64,000 nucleotides of DNA from Oscheius sp. JU75. Taxonomy: Eukaryota; Nematoda; Chromadorea; Rhabditida; Rhabditidae. The DNA lies in the NCBI GenBank assembly GCA_037178855.1, contig JASJZC010000001.1, forward strand, positions 3,658,001 through 3,722,000. The letters are read 5' to 3'. A program made the position numbers and the translations under genes. The notes beneath the pieces were generated by a model. It did no database searches and was not told the origin of the DNA. It saw nothing but the letters and a program-made list of their open reading frames with translations. How positions within the stretch are numbered: position 1 is the first letter of the stretch; each line of letters begins with the position of its first letter. This document shows positions 23,751 to 35,652 of this stretch, one piece after another.

Positions 23751-26532
23751 GTTCGGGAGCAGAGCCCGTGAGTCTTGAGCTGAACGAGGATTTCGAGTTG
23801 GAAGAGAGTGGACTACTGTGTTTGTTCTGCATCAGCTAGGCGCGCTAACTATCAAAAGTGTTGTATTTCGGGTGCAGAATAGCTGAGAAAACACGTAAGC
23901 AGAATTGTCCTTTTCGTCTTCGAACGAAGTCTCTTCGTCAAAACTTGACTTAAGTCATAGAGCCCGGGGGAAAATGGTATGGGATGGGAATATGAGGAAG
24001 ACGTGGGGAGATCATCTAACAGGGGCAGATAGCTCTGATAGATTATGACCAGAAGGGAAATGGGAGAGCCCGAATCCATCAGAGGTGTCTGAAGAGGAAG
24101 AAAAACCACGGGGCCAGTTCTCTTTATAATAAAAACCTACTTTTGAGAAACAGACGCATCGAATGAAACCTTTAATGGCTTGGATGCCAGGTAACCGAGA
24201 GAGGGAGGGAGAGAGAACAACCTACAGTTTCGAAGCAGAGACCACGGCATATTTGTGAGACGTCTCTGGACTGGCTCTCTTCAAGTCAACTCAAGTACTT
24301 CTCGCCTGTGGGAAAGTGATGAGGATCTGCACACCCTCTCTACCTATCCGTCTCCTGTTCGGTTTTTTGGAAGCTCTGATCTTCAATCATTGCTAATCCT
24401 TTCTGTCGATTTTAGGTCCGGTTCACAGTCAGTACCCGCTGGTTATAAACGTTTTTAATCTCCCTCAGATTTTGCTTTTGGAGCGTGCCTTACTACGTTA
24501 CTCTCTTGGTAGTCCCATTTAACTTGACTGGGCCTGCCAATTGCGTTCTCCTGGTGACAGGCTTACAGGCGCTATTGTAAATAGCAACTTAAATAATCCA
24601 CCCTACCTGTGAGCCGAGCATGCTGCTTCCTTCGAACTGACGACCATCGCAGCATCCTGAATACGTTCGTGTGTTATTGCAAGACACAAGTTTTTGCAGA
24701 GATGGGAATGTTGGCGAGCAGCCGTCCCTAAATCGAGGACTGGCGAACTGATCAGGTAATGAATTCTGTGGGAATCACGCGACGAGGGGGTGAGATCCTG
24801 CGTCAGTTAGTTGAACCTTATCCTCTCTATAATTTCTTAAGAACTACAATCGTGAGCATTATGTTTCCTTCGTTCCGGGTCATACGACTTGAAAACAGCC
24901 CCTATTAGTCAGGAGCAGAGAGTGCATAGGGAACGACTGTGGGAGTCTCTTCTAGATTCTAGTTCTGATCGCGGAGAGGGTCACAATATCAATGAATCTT
25001 TCAGTAGCCCGTCTCCGAATCCTCTTTAAATTGGAGTAAACAGGACAAACCCCTTGGATCTGACCTAAGACAAGAGACTAATGATAGACGGACATCCCTA
25101 TTTCCGGTCCCGGGTGGTTGATGACTAGCCGTTTATATGGTTGTCCCAGCACTAAAAGGCTGATCTTCCTTGGGAGAGACCCTGGAGGAATCTCTTCGGG
25201 AATCTGGTAGAGACTATCCCAGTTCAGTGTCGAGGTAGTCTAGCTAAACAAGGAGACAGGGAAGAGATTAACTCGAGACAAAGTTCGGTCCTTGTTGAGA
25301 GGAACCAATTAACGGCTACATATCTGATTCGCATTAGAGTGGATTCTCCGCCCTCCGTTCTCATGGACCCTTCTCTCTCTGTCACCCACGCTGACGACTA
25401 CAAATGGGCATTAGGACACACCAAATAGTCTCATCCAAAAAAAGAGGAAGAGGAAACCTGCGTCAGGGATTACGAGAAATGCAGATTGATATAAAAAGAG
25501 AATATTAGTCCCTGTAAGATCGGAAACGAACTGACCCAACGGAGACGACACTCATTCGGAAGAAGGCGACCAGGCGATCATTCACTGATCTGAAAGGAGT
25601 ACTTTTAGTGAGTGGGTGAGGCTCAAAAATGAAACGAGGAGTTCACAGGGGAGAATGAGAGTATTCTCACAGTCTTGTTGAGCTTTAGTTACGACTCGAA
25701 TGGTCAAAACTATATTTGCACTTGTCTTCTACTGTGTTTGACGGAAACAGATCAATCTAGACTGTGTGGTCTCGTTGAACTATCAATCATTTTCCGTTCA
25801 GTTCTACTATCAGTTTCATACTGCGGGTAAGCAAATCTATTGCCTTCTTACTCTAACTCTTAAATTTTATTGAATATTTTTGAGTGTTTAATCGGATCGA
25901 TAGCAGAAGGTTTGACGCACTCTGTAGTACTTTTAGGCATTCTGTGTGGGTCTACTGTAACTGAAAAGTAAGAAAAGTAAACTGAAGTTTCGCCCCATCG
26001 ACATCAGCGATTTCAAACAATGCTCTGAGAGACAAGCTTGATAGAAAAATTCGAGAAAAAAGTTCAACTGGCTAGACTATCACTCGCTCAACTGTAAGCT
26101 CGCGATCTCTGACCAACTTTTCGGGTCCAACATAGTAGTTTTGCGATGTTCTGCATATTTGTAGACCAGACTAAAGGATAATGTAACTGTAGGTCTGTCT
26201 TTCATGATTACGTCAAACTGCGATAAGGGAAAGGTAGAAGTCATGGCTAGGACTCGAAGATGAGAAAAAGTTCAGAGTGTGGGAGTAAGACTGAACCGTG
26301 ATCACGCGCAGTTCGATCTGATGGATGGCGTGTGAACGGCCTTCTAGCACGTGTCTTCCCAGGTTTTCCCTTCCAAACCATTCAAGAGTTCACAACAATC
26401 TCGGTCACTTCTTCAGGTGGGTCAGTTTCTCGTCCGAGCGTAAATTACCGCGACCCAATCCATGAACTAATTACTTTCCAAAGGACAGTATAAATTGCTC
26501 TCGACAGTCTGGACTTTCTCCCCCTTTCCACT
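23751..26532. other. long gene-free stretch upstream of two divergent genes
   Basis: About 2.8 kb with only scattered short frames and no recognisable gene, RNA gene or long repeat. It separates the serotonin transporter (minus) from the ground-like gene (+), and so probably holds cell-type-specific regulatory sequence. This is inferred from position only. Confidence 0.45.
26484..26495 (+). promoter_or_regulatory. TATA-like box of the ground-like gene
   Basis: AGTATAAATT lies about 45 bases upstream of the ATG at 26533 with a short leader between. The position is suitable for a TATA box. No transcription start can be seen directly. Confidence 0.45.
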
Positions 26533-27040
26533 ATGTGTCGTCTCATATTCTTCGTGATTCTAATCCTGTTTGTTGATTTGTCTTTGTCCTTGTGCTTTGG
26601 CGGTGGCGGTGGCGGCGGTGGTGGATGTGGAGGAGGATGCGGCTGTGGCAGGAAGAAGAGGTTCGTGGTTTTGAAATATTAGGAAGATTGTCAGATCAAT
26701 CGACGATGCTCCTTCTCCCTTCACCAACTTGGCTGGAAAGGGCGACCAGATGCTCTGCAATAGTCCAGAGCTGAAGGACATACTTCTCGAGGTTTCTGAA
26801 TACAAAGAGAGTACAAACGAACTTCAGAACATGAGAGACACCTCATCCGAGTCCGGAAAGTCAATCGCCGCTAACCTGGATGCTGCTGGAGAACGTTATG
26901 TGGTCGTTTGCTCCGAGGTACTGCCTCCCAATTCAAAATAACCAAAAGCCCAGGGCCACTTCGACTACTTCATCCACCCGTCGATGGAGTTCTGCGGCGT
27001 CCGGAACTCGACTCATCATTGTCAAGCCTTTGCCTTGTAA
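26533..27040 (+). CDS. secreted Gly/Cys-rich protein, nematode ground-like type
   Basis: Three exons from ATG 26533 to TAA 27040, about 145 residues. A signal peptide (MCRLIFFVILILFVDLSLSL) is followed by a poly-Gly/Cys segment and a basic KKR, possibly a convertase site. The C-terminal domain has the spacing I associate with nematode ground-like proteins: CNSPELKDILLE, a helical middle with KSIAANLDAAGERY, VVVCSEG, then FIHPSMEFCGVRNSTHHCQA. The third-exon acceptor is CCCAG|GGC, in phase. Ground-like and warthog proteins are nematode relatives of Hedgogs' N-domain partners and act at the cuticle or extracellular matrix. Identification rests on pattern, not on a search. Confidence 0.75.
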
Positions 27041-27807
27041 CCCTAATGAAGATACTCGGGCCCGAGAGACCATTGACAGTGTGTTATGAGAGCCGACGGG
27101 GCTGTCAACAAAAGATCGACACTTCGCGCGCGTAAATATAGGATTCCCTCCGGCTCACGTATCCCTGTCTCAGAGCCTCTTCTCTTTTTCTGTTCGACAC
27201 TGGTCCACACTCTTTGCCACTTCACAACTTCAAACAGGAATCTCGCACTTTCCATATACCGTACTCATTCCTATTGCGCATCTTTGACCACGAGTTTAGG
27301 TCACAACCGATCTTTTTTTATTTTTGATAGACTACAAATGATACGTGATACTGTACTCTGAGGTCAAGCTTCTTTTACTCACGAAGTTACGTGTGAGAAA
27401 GAAATCTGACCTGGTGAACCTTCAGTCTGTTTGACGTCCGAAAGATAAACAGAAAACAGATCCCTCCACGTCTGAAAGGTCCGACATGTGTCTGGTCTTT
27501 TGATGACCGAACCTTTGTTTAGCATCTTCCAATTTTGGTATGCAACTTTGTAATAGTCAAGGAAGTAACTTATTGGCATGCGGTGACTACCTTCCAAGAG
27601 CTTCTTCCTGTTCTGAAATCTATTTTTGTGAACTTCTTCTCTGTTTGTTTCTTCCTCAACTTCTAATTGCAAACTTGTAAAAGTCAAGGAAAGTAACTTA
27701 TTGGCATGCGGTGACTAACCTGCCTTTTTAACCAAACGTACGAATGGTTAGCCAATGTTGTAAAGTATCACTCGGTTCAGTTTCTGTCCAGGATCAAGTT
27801 GATACAA
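27041..27807. other. gap containing a direct repeat
   Basis: No gene recognised. It contains the direct repeat at about 27540-27590 and 27667-27718 annotated separately. Confidence 0.5.
27540..27718 (+). repeat. direct repeat of about 50 bp, two copies
   Basis: Copies at about 27540-27590 and 27667-27718 share AGTCAAGGAA(A)GTAACT and then TATTGGCATGCGGTGACTA, with an imperfect match upstream (GCAACTTGTAA-like). The repeat unit is about 126 bp apart start to start. This looks like a local tandem duplication, partly diverged between copies. No function is suggested by sequence. Confidence 0.8.
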
Positions 27808-29062
27808 ATGGAGACACTTAGCATCGGTGTCTTCCTACCAAAAGAACATAAGTAAACTTTTCCTTACTCATCGTTCCTCTTCAAGCTCTCCAGTCTGCAC
27901 TAGTCATTCGCACTTCTCGTAACAGCCTCAAAAATAGCCCCTACTCTGCTGTTTGCACAGATCCATCAACAGACTTTTTGTTTGCTAATCCTTCTCCGGA
28001 CATCATTGATAGTCTTCAGACTGCTTCCTTAACAAGCCCTCTCTATATATTGCAGACTTGGCCAGTGCCCTTCTACGAGTTGGCCTCTTCGTGCTCATCA
28101 CGTGTTTCGTGATGCTCATCGTAGTCTTCCTACTCCTTCACTGTCATGTCATCTACACAGCCGTCTCGAGGAATGGAACCTCCGTGCCGAGAGTCAATCA
28201 CACGGCCCACGACGACTATCCCGACTACGAACAGTTTAAACCTGAACCGGATCGGGGCTCAGACTACGGTATGAACTCCAAACGACCCTATGACTCGTTG
28301 TTTTGAGATCTCTTCAAACCTGAGCCAATCAAAAAGTTTCCACAGCTGGTCACACTGCCAGACTTGGGCTATCACACGAGATCCGAGATGGCGGTTCGGG
28401 AACGAACAGGGGCACCCTCTCGATTCAATAGCTATGGGAATGAGATGGGAAGACGGAACAATGGAATCGTGATGGGCAATCCGAGAATGAGAGTGAGTAT
28501 TCTGATAGTCCTGCCATGGTGTAGTGTTTGATCCGCCCTGCAATTGTGCATAGCATTTAGTTCAAAAACACTTCGAGTCCAAAAAGAATGATTTAAGTGA
28601 CATTCTATAATCCATCCCATTTAGTATCGACCTACAGCTCCCAGAAACGGTGCCTCATTACCTCAACAGCAGAGTATCTACGGCTCTCCGATGGGCTATT
28701 CCTATGCCGGATACATCGAGAGACAGGCTCGTCGCTACCCAATCATGATGTACACCCTGGTCCAATGCGTACCTTGTCAACGAGCCAAACATCTTCTGGC
28801 CGTCTCTTACAGCGACGTGGCTGCTCATTTCCTCGAACTCGTCGGAGACGAAGATTGGCAGCGACAGCTCCAGGTTGATCTTCAGCAAATCACCGGACAG
28901 ATCACCTTCCCCTACATTTTCATCTGCGGAAATCATATTGGAGGTAATATCTCTTGATTCAATGCGTCAAGTCTCTCAGGTTCCTCGGATCTGTTCGGAC
29001 TCCATCAAAGCGGTCAGTTGAGGACGATGCTGAACAACTGTGTGGGAAGAAGCAAGCAATGA
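27808..29062 (+). CDS. membrane-tethered glutaredoxin-like protein
   Basis: Four clear exons (28056-28268, 28308-28492, 28625-28943, 28980-29062) encode one transmembrane segment (LFVLITCFVMLIVVFLLLHC), a Pro/Tyr/Arg-rich linker, and a C-terminal thioredoxin-fold domain. The domain has MMYTLVQCVPCQRAKHLL (CxxC), a TFPYIFICGNHIGG segment (cis-Pro and glutathione-binding GG) and GQLRTMLNNC. Glutaredoxins reduce disulfides or glutathione mixed disulfides. CVPC differs from the classic CPYC. The first exon is inferred: ATG 27808, METLSI, phase 1 donor GTGTCT joining 28056. Its evidence is weak and the true start could be different. An AATAAA follows the stop at about 29081. Confidence 0.75.
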
Positions 29063-29309
29063 GATTGTATTTACTTTTACTAATAAACTTTTTTTATTGG
29101 TTGTTGTTTCTGTAGAAAACAGAAAAAATGGCGAATAAAATGTTTTATGAATGGGAGAAAGACCCAAAATGGTTCCATCAGCTGCTCAAAGGAATTTCTT
29201 TCAAAATATATAAATACAGACAGAAAACGAAGGGAGAAACTATAATAAATAGCCGATGAATATGAAAAACAACAATCACAGATAGAGAGGAATAGAAGAA
29301 GATAAGGCC

Positions 29310-32035
29310 TTACTCGTCATCTGAATCCGAGTCTTCAGTGTACTCGCTCTCCCTAGCCGCTTCATCAGCTTCGTTCTCCTCGTCTGTCAACTCGTATTTC
29401 GGCAAAACGACCTGTTTGGCTTCTTTTACTTCGATCTGAATCAGGTCATTTGTGAGAATCAGCATAAAAAGTACCTTGAAGTCTTTAAAAAATTCGGCGT
29501 CTGTATAAGAATCGGATCGGACGGCCAGCTGACAGTTCATTACACATTTTGCTTCGGGAGCAGCGAATCGGATATCGACCGACTGCTCATTGAGGAGTGT
29601 TTTGCAGGGAACGATGTGGGAGAGCAGCTGTTTTTCCTTTTTCTTATCGACCAGGGCCAGCGTCAGCCACCACCACTCGAATTTCTCGTCAGGGAAGTAG
29701 GGACAGTGGACGGGATGAGTCTTGTAGGATTTGGTCTCCAGATTCGGCTTCCTCTGGGCCGACTTCCAGTGCTCGTCTTCGAAATCGCTGTCGTCATCAT
29801 TGCCACTTGGAGCAGCCTCTGAGCCGGATTCGGAACCCTGAACTGTTATTTAGAAAGAAAATTTATACAACTAACAGCATCGTCGTTATCACTATGATCA
29901 GCCTCCTCTGGTTTCTCTTCAACTTGTTCCACTGTGGCAGTACTCGTAGCGGCCGTAGTGTTCGTTTTCTTCTGTGGCTTTCCCTTCTTCTTGTTTCCTC
30001 CAGCCTTCTTTTTTTGATGAGCCTTCTCCCAGGGCTTTCTCTTCGGCTGAATTCGAACGTTTCTATCCAAATAAAAAGGTTACCTTGGCATCAGCCGGAC
30101 TGGCTTCCGCATCCTTGGTGTCATGTTCATCCTTGATATCCTGTTCATCCTTGGTCTCCTGTTCACAATCGCTCTCTCCGCTCACATTGTCGCTGTCGTC
30201 TTCCTCTTCCGTTCGAAGTCTCTCATCTTCCAATCCGGCAACTTGGGGGTCGAGAAGGCTGTTTCTGGTAAGAGTGACACGAACAGTGACCACACATCCG
30301 GCAGTAACTTCATGAGCATCATCTTCTCCTTCGACTAAGCAAACATTGTAATCATTTAACACAGTAAGACTCACCCATGGTTTGAGTTTTGATGCTGAGA
30401 TGAGGCATCATGGAGAGAACGACCAGTATATCGCGATATTGATCATCAGACAGCGTTTTCAGGATATTTCGACGTTTATCGTTCTCCAGATTGGCCAGAT
30501 CTTTACAATAGTTGATCTTATTCTAGAATAATTCTAATAGGAAGAAGAAAAAGAAGTAAGTCTTACTCTCCTAAGGAAGTTGATGTTGGATTCGGAGAGA
30601 TGAGGCAGTTGCATGAGATGACTGTTTTTCTGCCAAAGAGCCTGAACCAACATGGGAAGCAGTTTCTGGAGGTTCTCAATGGTTTCAATCGAGACCTTGG
30701 TCTGCGCGTAAAATGACAGTTGAGTGGCCACATTGATCATTTCTTCGATGAGGCGCGGAGATCGAGCGAGGATATATCTGAAGAGAGTTGCGTGATTCAA
30801 GAAGGGAAATAAAGTACCTCTGATCGTGAGGAAGGACATCGGATTCTAGAGGAATTCGCGAGAGATGACAATGAACCAAGATACGAGCCTTGAGGGCGTA
30901 CGGAAGAGAAAGTGGTCGCTCTTTGTTATTTTCTCCGAGAGCCGGCAGTAGCTTCATCAGTCTAAAACAATCGAATGTTTGAAAGAAGAGTATAGTATCA
31001 ACCTGGGCAGTTCGTAGTTGTCCGATTCGCGATCAACAATCTCCTTATTATACTGTTTCCAAAATTCGAAGGCGCCGGAGTAAACGCGAATCATTCCTGA
31101 GCAGTTCCGTATTACCAAAGCCAAGAAGTTTCATACTGTTCATTTCCATCTTGCGATTCTTATGAAGGAAGTAGGAATAGAGTTGAGTAGTATCCAGCAG
31201 CACCTTATCCACATTGTACTTGATCGAGTTGTACCACCACAGACCCTAAAATGTGCATTTCCTAATGGAAAACAGACCAAACATACAACTACGGTTGGCA
31301 GAATGATCATGAAGACGAGGGCGTAGAAAGCCAACAGCCAGGTTCCGTACTCTCTGCTCACAAGCCATTTGGGCAGGGCGATACCGAAGGTAGTAGCCTT
31401 GGGTCCATCCGGATTACCGTACTTTTCCCAGTTTTCTTTCGATTCCTCGTTTGTCAGAGCCTAAAGGATTGATCGAAATACTTTTTAGACCAAAAGTTAC
31501 CTGATAAGCTTTAGCGATTTTGTCGAAATGAACAGCGTCTCCTCCGCGATCAGGATGGTGGGTTTTTGTGAGTTCACGATAGGCTTTCTTCACTTCAGGA
31601 GTGGCGGCACCCTGGGCACAACATTTTTTTGGCGATTGCTACAGTCACAAACCTGATCGAGACCAAGAATAGTATAAGGATCGTATTCTTCGTGGACGAA
31701 TTCGATTTCGGAAACCTTCTTGATAAGAAGGATGAAGAGAATCCAGGCTACCGTCAGCGACGCGATTTTGATAAACTTCTTCGTCGTGTGCCACGGCCTT
31801 TCGTTTCTTTTCCGTTCCCGCTTGGACTGACATTTATCACATTGACATTCCTTTTCGTCAATTTTAACCTTTTCGGCTAAAATAAGGAATGTTGACAAAA
31901 TATCTGAAGTGGCTTACTTTTATCTCCCACGGGGAAAAAGAAATATGTAGCCGGCAGTAGAATTAGGGCGTAAAATGAGACCAACACGTAGTAGAAGGTG
32001 TTACCGACCTCATCATACTCGAATGAGGCGGCCAT
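29310..32035 (-). CDS. Sec63, ER translocon J-domain protein
   Basis: Polytopic ER membrane protein that recruits lumenal Hsp70 (BiP) to the Sec61 channel through its J-domain. The gene reads from ATG 32035 (MAASFEYDEVGNTFYYVLV) to TAA 29310 through about ten exons. N-terminal membrane segments flank a DnaJ domain beginning YDPYTILGLDQ and containing KTHHPDRGGD (the HPD tripeptide). Then come SREYGTWLLAFYALVFMIIL (third membrane segment), Sec63/Brl helical and beta-rich regions, a Lys/Glu-rich low-complexity segment near 29860-30030, and an acidic tail (EDSDSDDE), as in Sec63 homologues. A CTGTTTCAG acceptor lies three bases before the ATG, consistent with trans-splicing. The order and tail are diagnostic. 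Confidence 0.93.
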
Positions 32036-32972
32036 TACCTGAAACAGATTTTTGCTTTGTTCAAGGGGAAATGAGACAGTTAGAGGTGAACAAGTTCTAT
32101 TCAGCTTCTTTCACAGAGAGAAAAAGAGAGAGTTATGAAAAATGAAAGATGGGGCAAAAAATGGAAAATAATAATGTATATGTCTATGTGGAGCAACACG
32201 TCTTCAGTTGGTAGTTTCAGCATGGCGCCAGATTGGTGTTATCGTGCCGAGACCCAGGCGCTTAATTTGAAAAATTGAACGGCTTCTGCTCCTCATCTCT
32301 TGTCTTCTCATCGACTTTTCCCTTTTTTCTCGTCTTATTTTGTATGGCTGAAGCGATAAAAAAAAATGGACAACACCATCGTCTAAAATACATTAGACCA
32401 ATTTTATGCTTTAGGAAACCGTTACTGTCGTGATTCCCATTACCTTGGCTGTTTTGATTGATTGAAAACTGAGTCACTAGCTTGTTGTACTGAAAAATGA
32501 TTCACCTCATTCTTCTAATTATCCAAAAGCATGGCTATTTCGCGGGGGTACTGTATGCCTTTCTTCGACGCTGAATACCCATTTCTTTTGTCAAAAAAGG
32601 CATTAGGACCATTTCTATTTACGATCAAGTCACATGCTCAGTGTGAGGAATTGGGTATTCAGCGTCGAAGAGAGGCATACAGTGCAGCACACAATAATCA
32701 CATCATAAACTTCTTTTATGACAGACGACCTTGTCCCGTCAATCCGCTGGCAGGCATCGACCATAATCTGTACGCTGACTATAACGCTCACCTCTTTTAT
32801 CTACTTACATTCTGTTTCTATTCTTTTTGACTGACTAAATGAAAGGACAGCGTCGTGTTCTTCATTGTCTAATATCTTATCAAACTGTTCTTTTCTTATC
32901 TTTTCTAAGGCCTTTAGTGACAGCCGTCCTTTTCCAGGTTAAACCTTCGACACCACCACCAGAGTAGCCGGA
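32036..32972. other. divergent promoter region of Sec63 and the TLC-domain gene
   Basis: No convincing gene. It contains the long-loop hairpin at 32550-32683. The 99-codon frame at 32531-32830 (+) runs through the hairpin and has no recognisable domain. Confidence 0.5.
32550..32683. repeat. 32-bp inverted repeat with 70-base loop
   Basis: The left arm 32550-32581 (ACTGTATGCCTTTCTTCGAC onward) and the right arm 32652-32683 are reverse complements with one mismatch in 32. Pairing weakens toward the loop. A single transcript on either strand could fold into a hairpin. There is no second copy in the window and no terminal duplication, so both a small-RNA precursor and a remnant foldback element remain possible. 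Confidence 0.8.
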
Positions 32973-34238
32973 ATGGATGAAGCAAGCGACCATCTGCTCT
33001 GGTGGACAAAAGACCAATGGAAGAACTTCGGACTGGGAGTTTTTTGGGTTAGTGGTTTTGGCATCTAGCTTAACACTTCAATTTAGGTCCTGCTATCGTT
33101 TGGAGTTTATCGATTCATGCAGTTTGTGGCTCGCTGGTACCTTTTCGGCAAATGCACTTTCCGCACATTTTCCTACTTTGGTCTTCGGAGAGGAACTCGC
33201 GACAGTCGAACACTTTCGGTAGGTTTTCTTTTTCTATCTGTCATCGGAAATATCCAGGCCGTACCACCAAACAAGAAATGGCGAATTTCGAACGAAATCA
33301 TTTCACTCATTCACTCGATTGTCAGCGGTCTTTGGGCCGGTTATGTACTGCTCTTCTATACGGAATTTACGAAGGACATGGTCAATTACCGTGTCGATGT
33401 AGCTGTCAATTTGGTATGTGTTCTCATTGCTTCCGAGATAATCATGTGGTTAAGCTTTTCATGTCTGCCGGGTATCTCCTCCACGATCTCCTGGATCTCC
33501 TGGTTAACGAACAGTCTGCACGTATCATGGAGCTCTTATTCCATCACGTAGTCGTCCTCTCCGCATTTACTATCACACTGGTTCGTTTACTCATATTTCT
33601 TCTCAATAGTAATCGTAGGTGACGAGACAGTACTTGGGCGTCGTAGTATTCGGTCTTCTCATGGAGCTGAACTCTATTTTTCTTCATTCACGCAGTCTGC
33701 TCAATCTGTACGGATTTGACAAGAAGTCTGTCCCATTCCGGATAGTCGCTCTTCTGAACATGATTACACTCCTCGTTTTTCGGATGTGTGTCTCTGCCTA
33801 CCTTGTTTACTGGGCTGTATGTTTTTCTTTTTGATACAATTCAGTCGCTGTATAGGTCACGAGTATTGTGTTTACGAAAGACGTCAGCCCGTGGTATCTG
33901 GCCATTATTGTGGCTCTCGTCATACTGTCTCTTGCTACTACCAATACAGTTCTCGCCTACCGTGTGATGGCAGCAGACGGACTGCTAGGTAAATTTCGTT
34001 GTTTTTATCTAAAATGAATGGATTTTCAGGCAAAAAACGTGCCCGGAAGTCTCCGCGGGCCACGGAAAGCACAGTTGTTGACGTAGAGGCCGCTATCGGA
34101 GCATCAGATAATGGAGAGATCGACATCGAAGACGATTCGGACAGTTCCGAGGAGCATCCTCACGAAGTAGCAGTACAGACCGAAGTTCATAGACTCGTGG
34201 ACGACTCGACACAAGTAGAACAGCCTACAGTCGCATAA
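32973..34238 (+). CDS. TLC-domain membrane protein, TLCD1/2 (FLD-1)-like
   Basis: Multi-pass membrane protein of the TRAM-LAG1-CLN8 family. TLCD1/2 and nematode FLD-1 influence phospholipid unsaturation and membrane fluidity. Frame from ATG 32973 (MDEASDHLLWW) to TAA 34238, eight or so exons. The TLC core shows KWRISNEIISLIHSIVSGLW, YEFTKDMVNYR-like loops, GYLLHDLLDLL, ELLFHHVVVLSAF (His pair) and MELNSIFLHSRSLL, then further membrane segments. The last exon adds a basic stretch and an acidic tail (GEIDIEDDSDSSEEHPHEV). Ceramide synthase is less likely because the Lag1 HH/DD motif pattern is not complete. The next + strand gene starts 322 bp downstream. Confidence 0.85.
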
Positions 34239-34559
34239 TCATAGTTCCATATTTCTCTCATACTGTGAAGCTTTTTATCTACGGTTAGTTTCTCTCTCGC
34301 CAAGTGCAATCCCTCGATCCTCTCATTCCCTCTCTCGCATTTCATGTACAGAATCTCTATTTATTCGGTATTTTGTCCCCAGTCTTGCTGCCGTTCATAA
34401 TGTATTCTTACCGGCTCTCATTCCTTAATATTAGTCAAATTGTCAATCTTTATAACACCATGAACGATAAATTATTGAATCACGTCATCGGGTGACCTAT
34501 TCGGCTTTCCAGGTAGTTGTATTTCAACTTTAGTTGGCAGGAAGGTAAAATTTAGTAGG

Positions 34560-35626
34560 ATGCGCGACACTTCCGGACAGAGAAGTCCTTCCGAATGGAA
34601 TGAGGAGGAAACAGATTTTGCGAGCGAGGTCAGGAGCAGACGGTGTGCTCATTTCACGATCCCTGTATTTATTCGATGATTCAGTAACTCGCTGCGACAG
34701 TCTGTACGCAGTCCGATGAACACTCCCGAGTCTGCTGGGACAAAAAATGGAAGAGTGAGCAGGGCTGAAGATAAGGGAGACGGAGAAATAGTCGATTCTA
34801 CTCCGAAGAACGCGGGAACCACGAGAAAGAGAGCTCCCAGAGAAAGTGTGAGTCTTTCTTTTCATATCTATCAGAGTTCCAAAAATTTCGTATAGAAGCA
34901 ATCTTCCCATTTCAGAAATCGTCTGCCCGATCCAGAAAGAAGACCAGCCTTGATCCTACTCCCCAGGTGACTTTTCCTTTATTTCCAAATACTTTATTCC
35001 AGACTCCCACCACTTCTACTAGCCCGAAGCCTTCCCGGAGATCTCGTAAATCGAACGGAGATGCCCCTGTCAAGCGAAGACGATCCGCCAAGACTGACAA
35101 AAAGGACGAAGTAGCGACCCCTTCCAAACCTCTACGAGGGAAAGGTTTTTTTTAAACTTGTTTTGTTTAATGGCTGTTGTAGAAGCAAAGTTGGTCGCTC
35201 TGCGTGAAGAACACCACAAGCTGGCATCGGATGTCCGCAAATTGAAGCGGGAAGTCGATATTTGGAACAATCGGATCAAAACTGGTCGTCGACTGGCCAA
35301 GTTTGTGAGAGAGATCAAGCCGATTGAAGACGAAATAAAGAAGTATGAGCCAGAATGGAAGGAGCTGAAGACAAAAATAACTGCCAACAAGGGCCAGATT
35401 GAGAAGAACGAGAAGCATGTGAAGAAGATGCTCTCTGATGTAAAAAAGGTTCTTGCTGGCGCTAACATCACCATTGATGGAAAGTTTCTTTTTTCTTATT
35501 CTCACAACACACATTTCAGAAGATCAGCTTTCTGATGTCAAAGAGAGTATTCGTTTTTTGAAGAGCCTGTCAGCTCGGGAGATGGCAGCTATTCGCGAAG
35601 CAGCCAGCAAGATGCTCGAATGTTAA
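34560..35626 (+). CDS. basic, coiled-coil, probably nuclear protein
   Basis: Not recognised as a known family. About seven exons from ATG 34560 (MRDTSGQRSPSEWNEEETDF) to TAA 35626. The first half is Ser/Pro/Lys/Arg-rich with several NLS-like runs (TRKRAPRES, PSRRSRKS, VKRRRSAKTDKK). The second half is an almost continuous coiled coil (LREEHHKLASDVRKLKREVD, YEPEWKELKTKI, KNEKHVKKMLSDVKKV) ending AAIREAASKMLEC. The donor after VRSR is at AGACG|GTGTGC, which keeps phase. The composition suggests a chromatin or scaffold protein. It may be transcribed with the upstream TLC gene. Confidence 0.7.
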
Positions 35627-35652
35627 TAAAACTGATCTTATTACTCGTAATC

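Noticed and set aside
32531..32830. 99-codon + frame over the hairpin at 32550-32683
   Set aside because: The frame follows from the symmetric repeat. No domain or splice support.
34500..34900. Minus-strand 126-codon frame at 34530-34910
   Set aside because: It overlaps the coding exons of the + strand coiled-coil gene in another frame and is a shadow.
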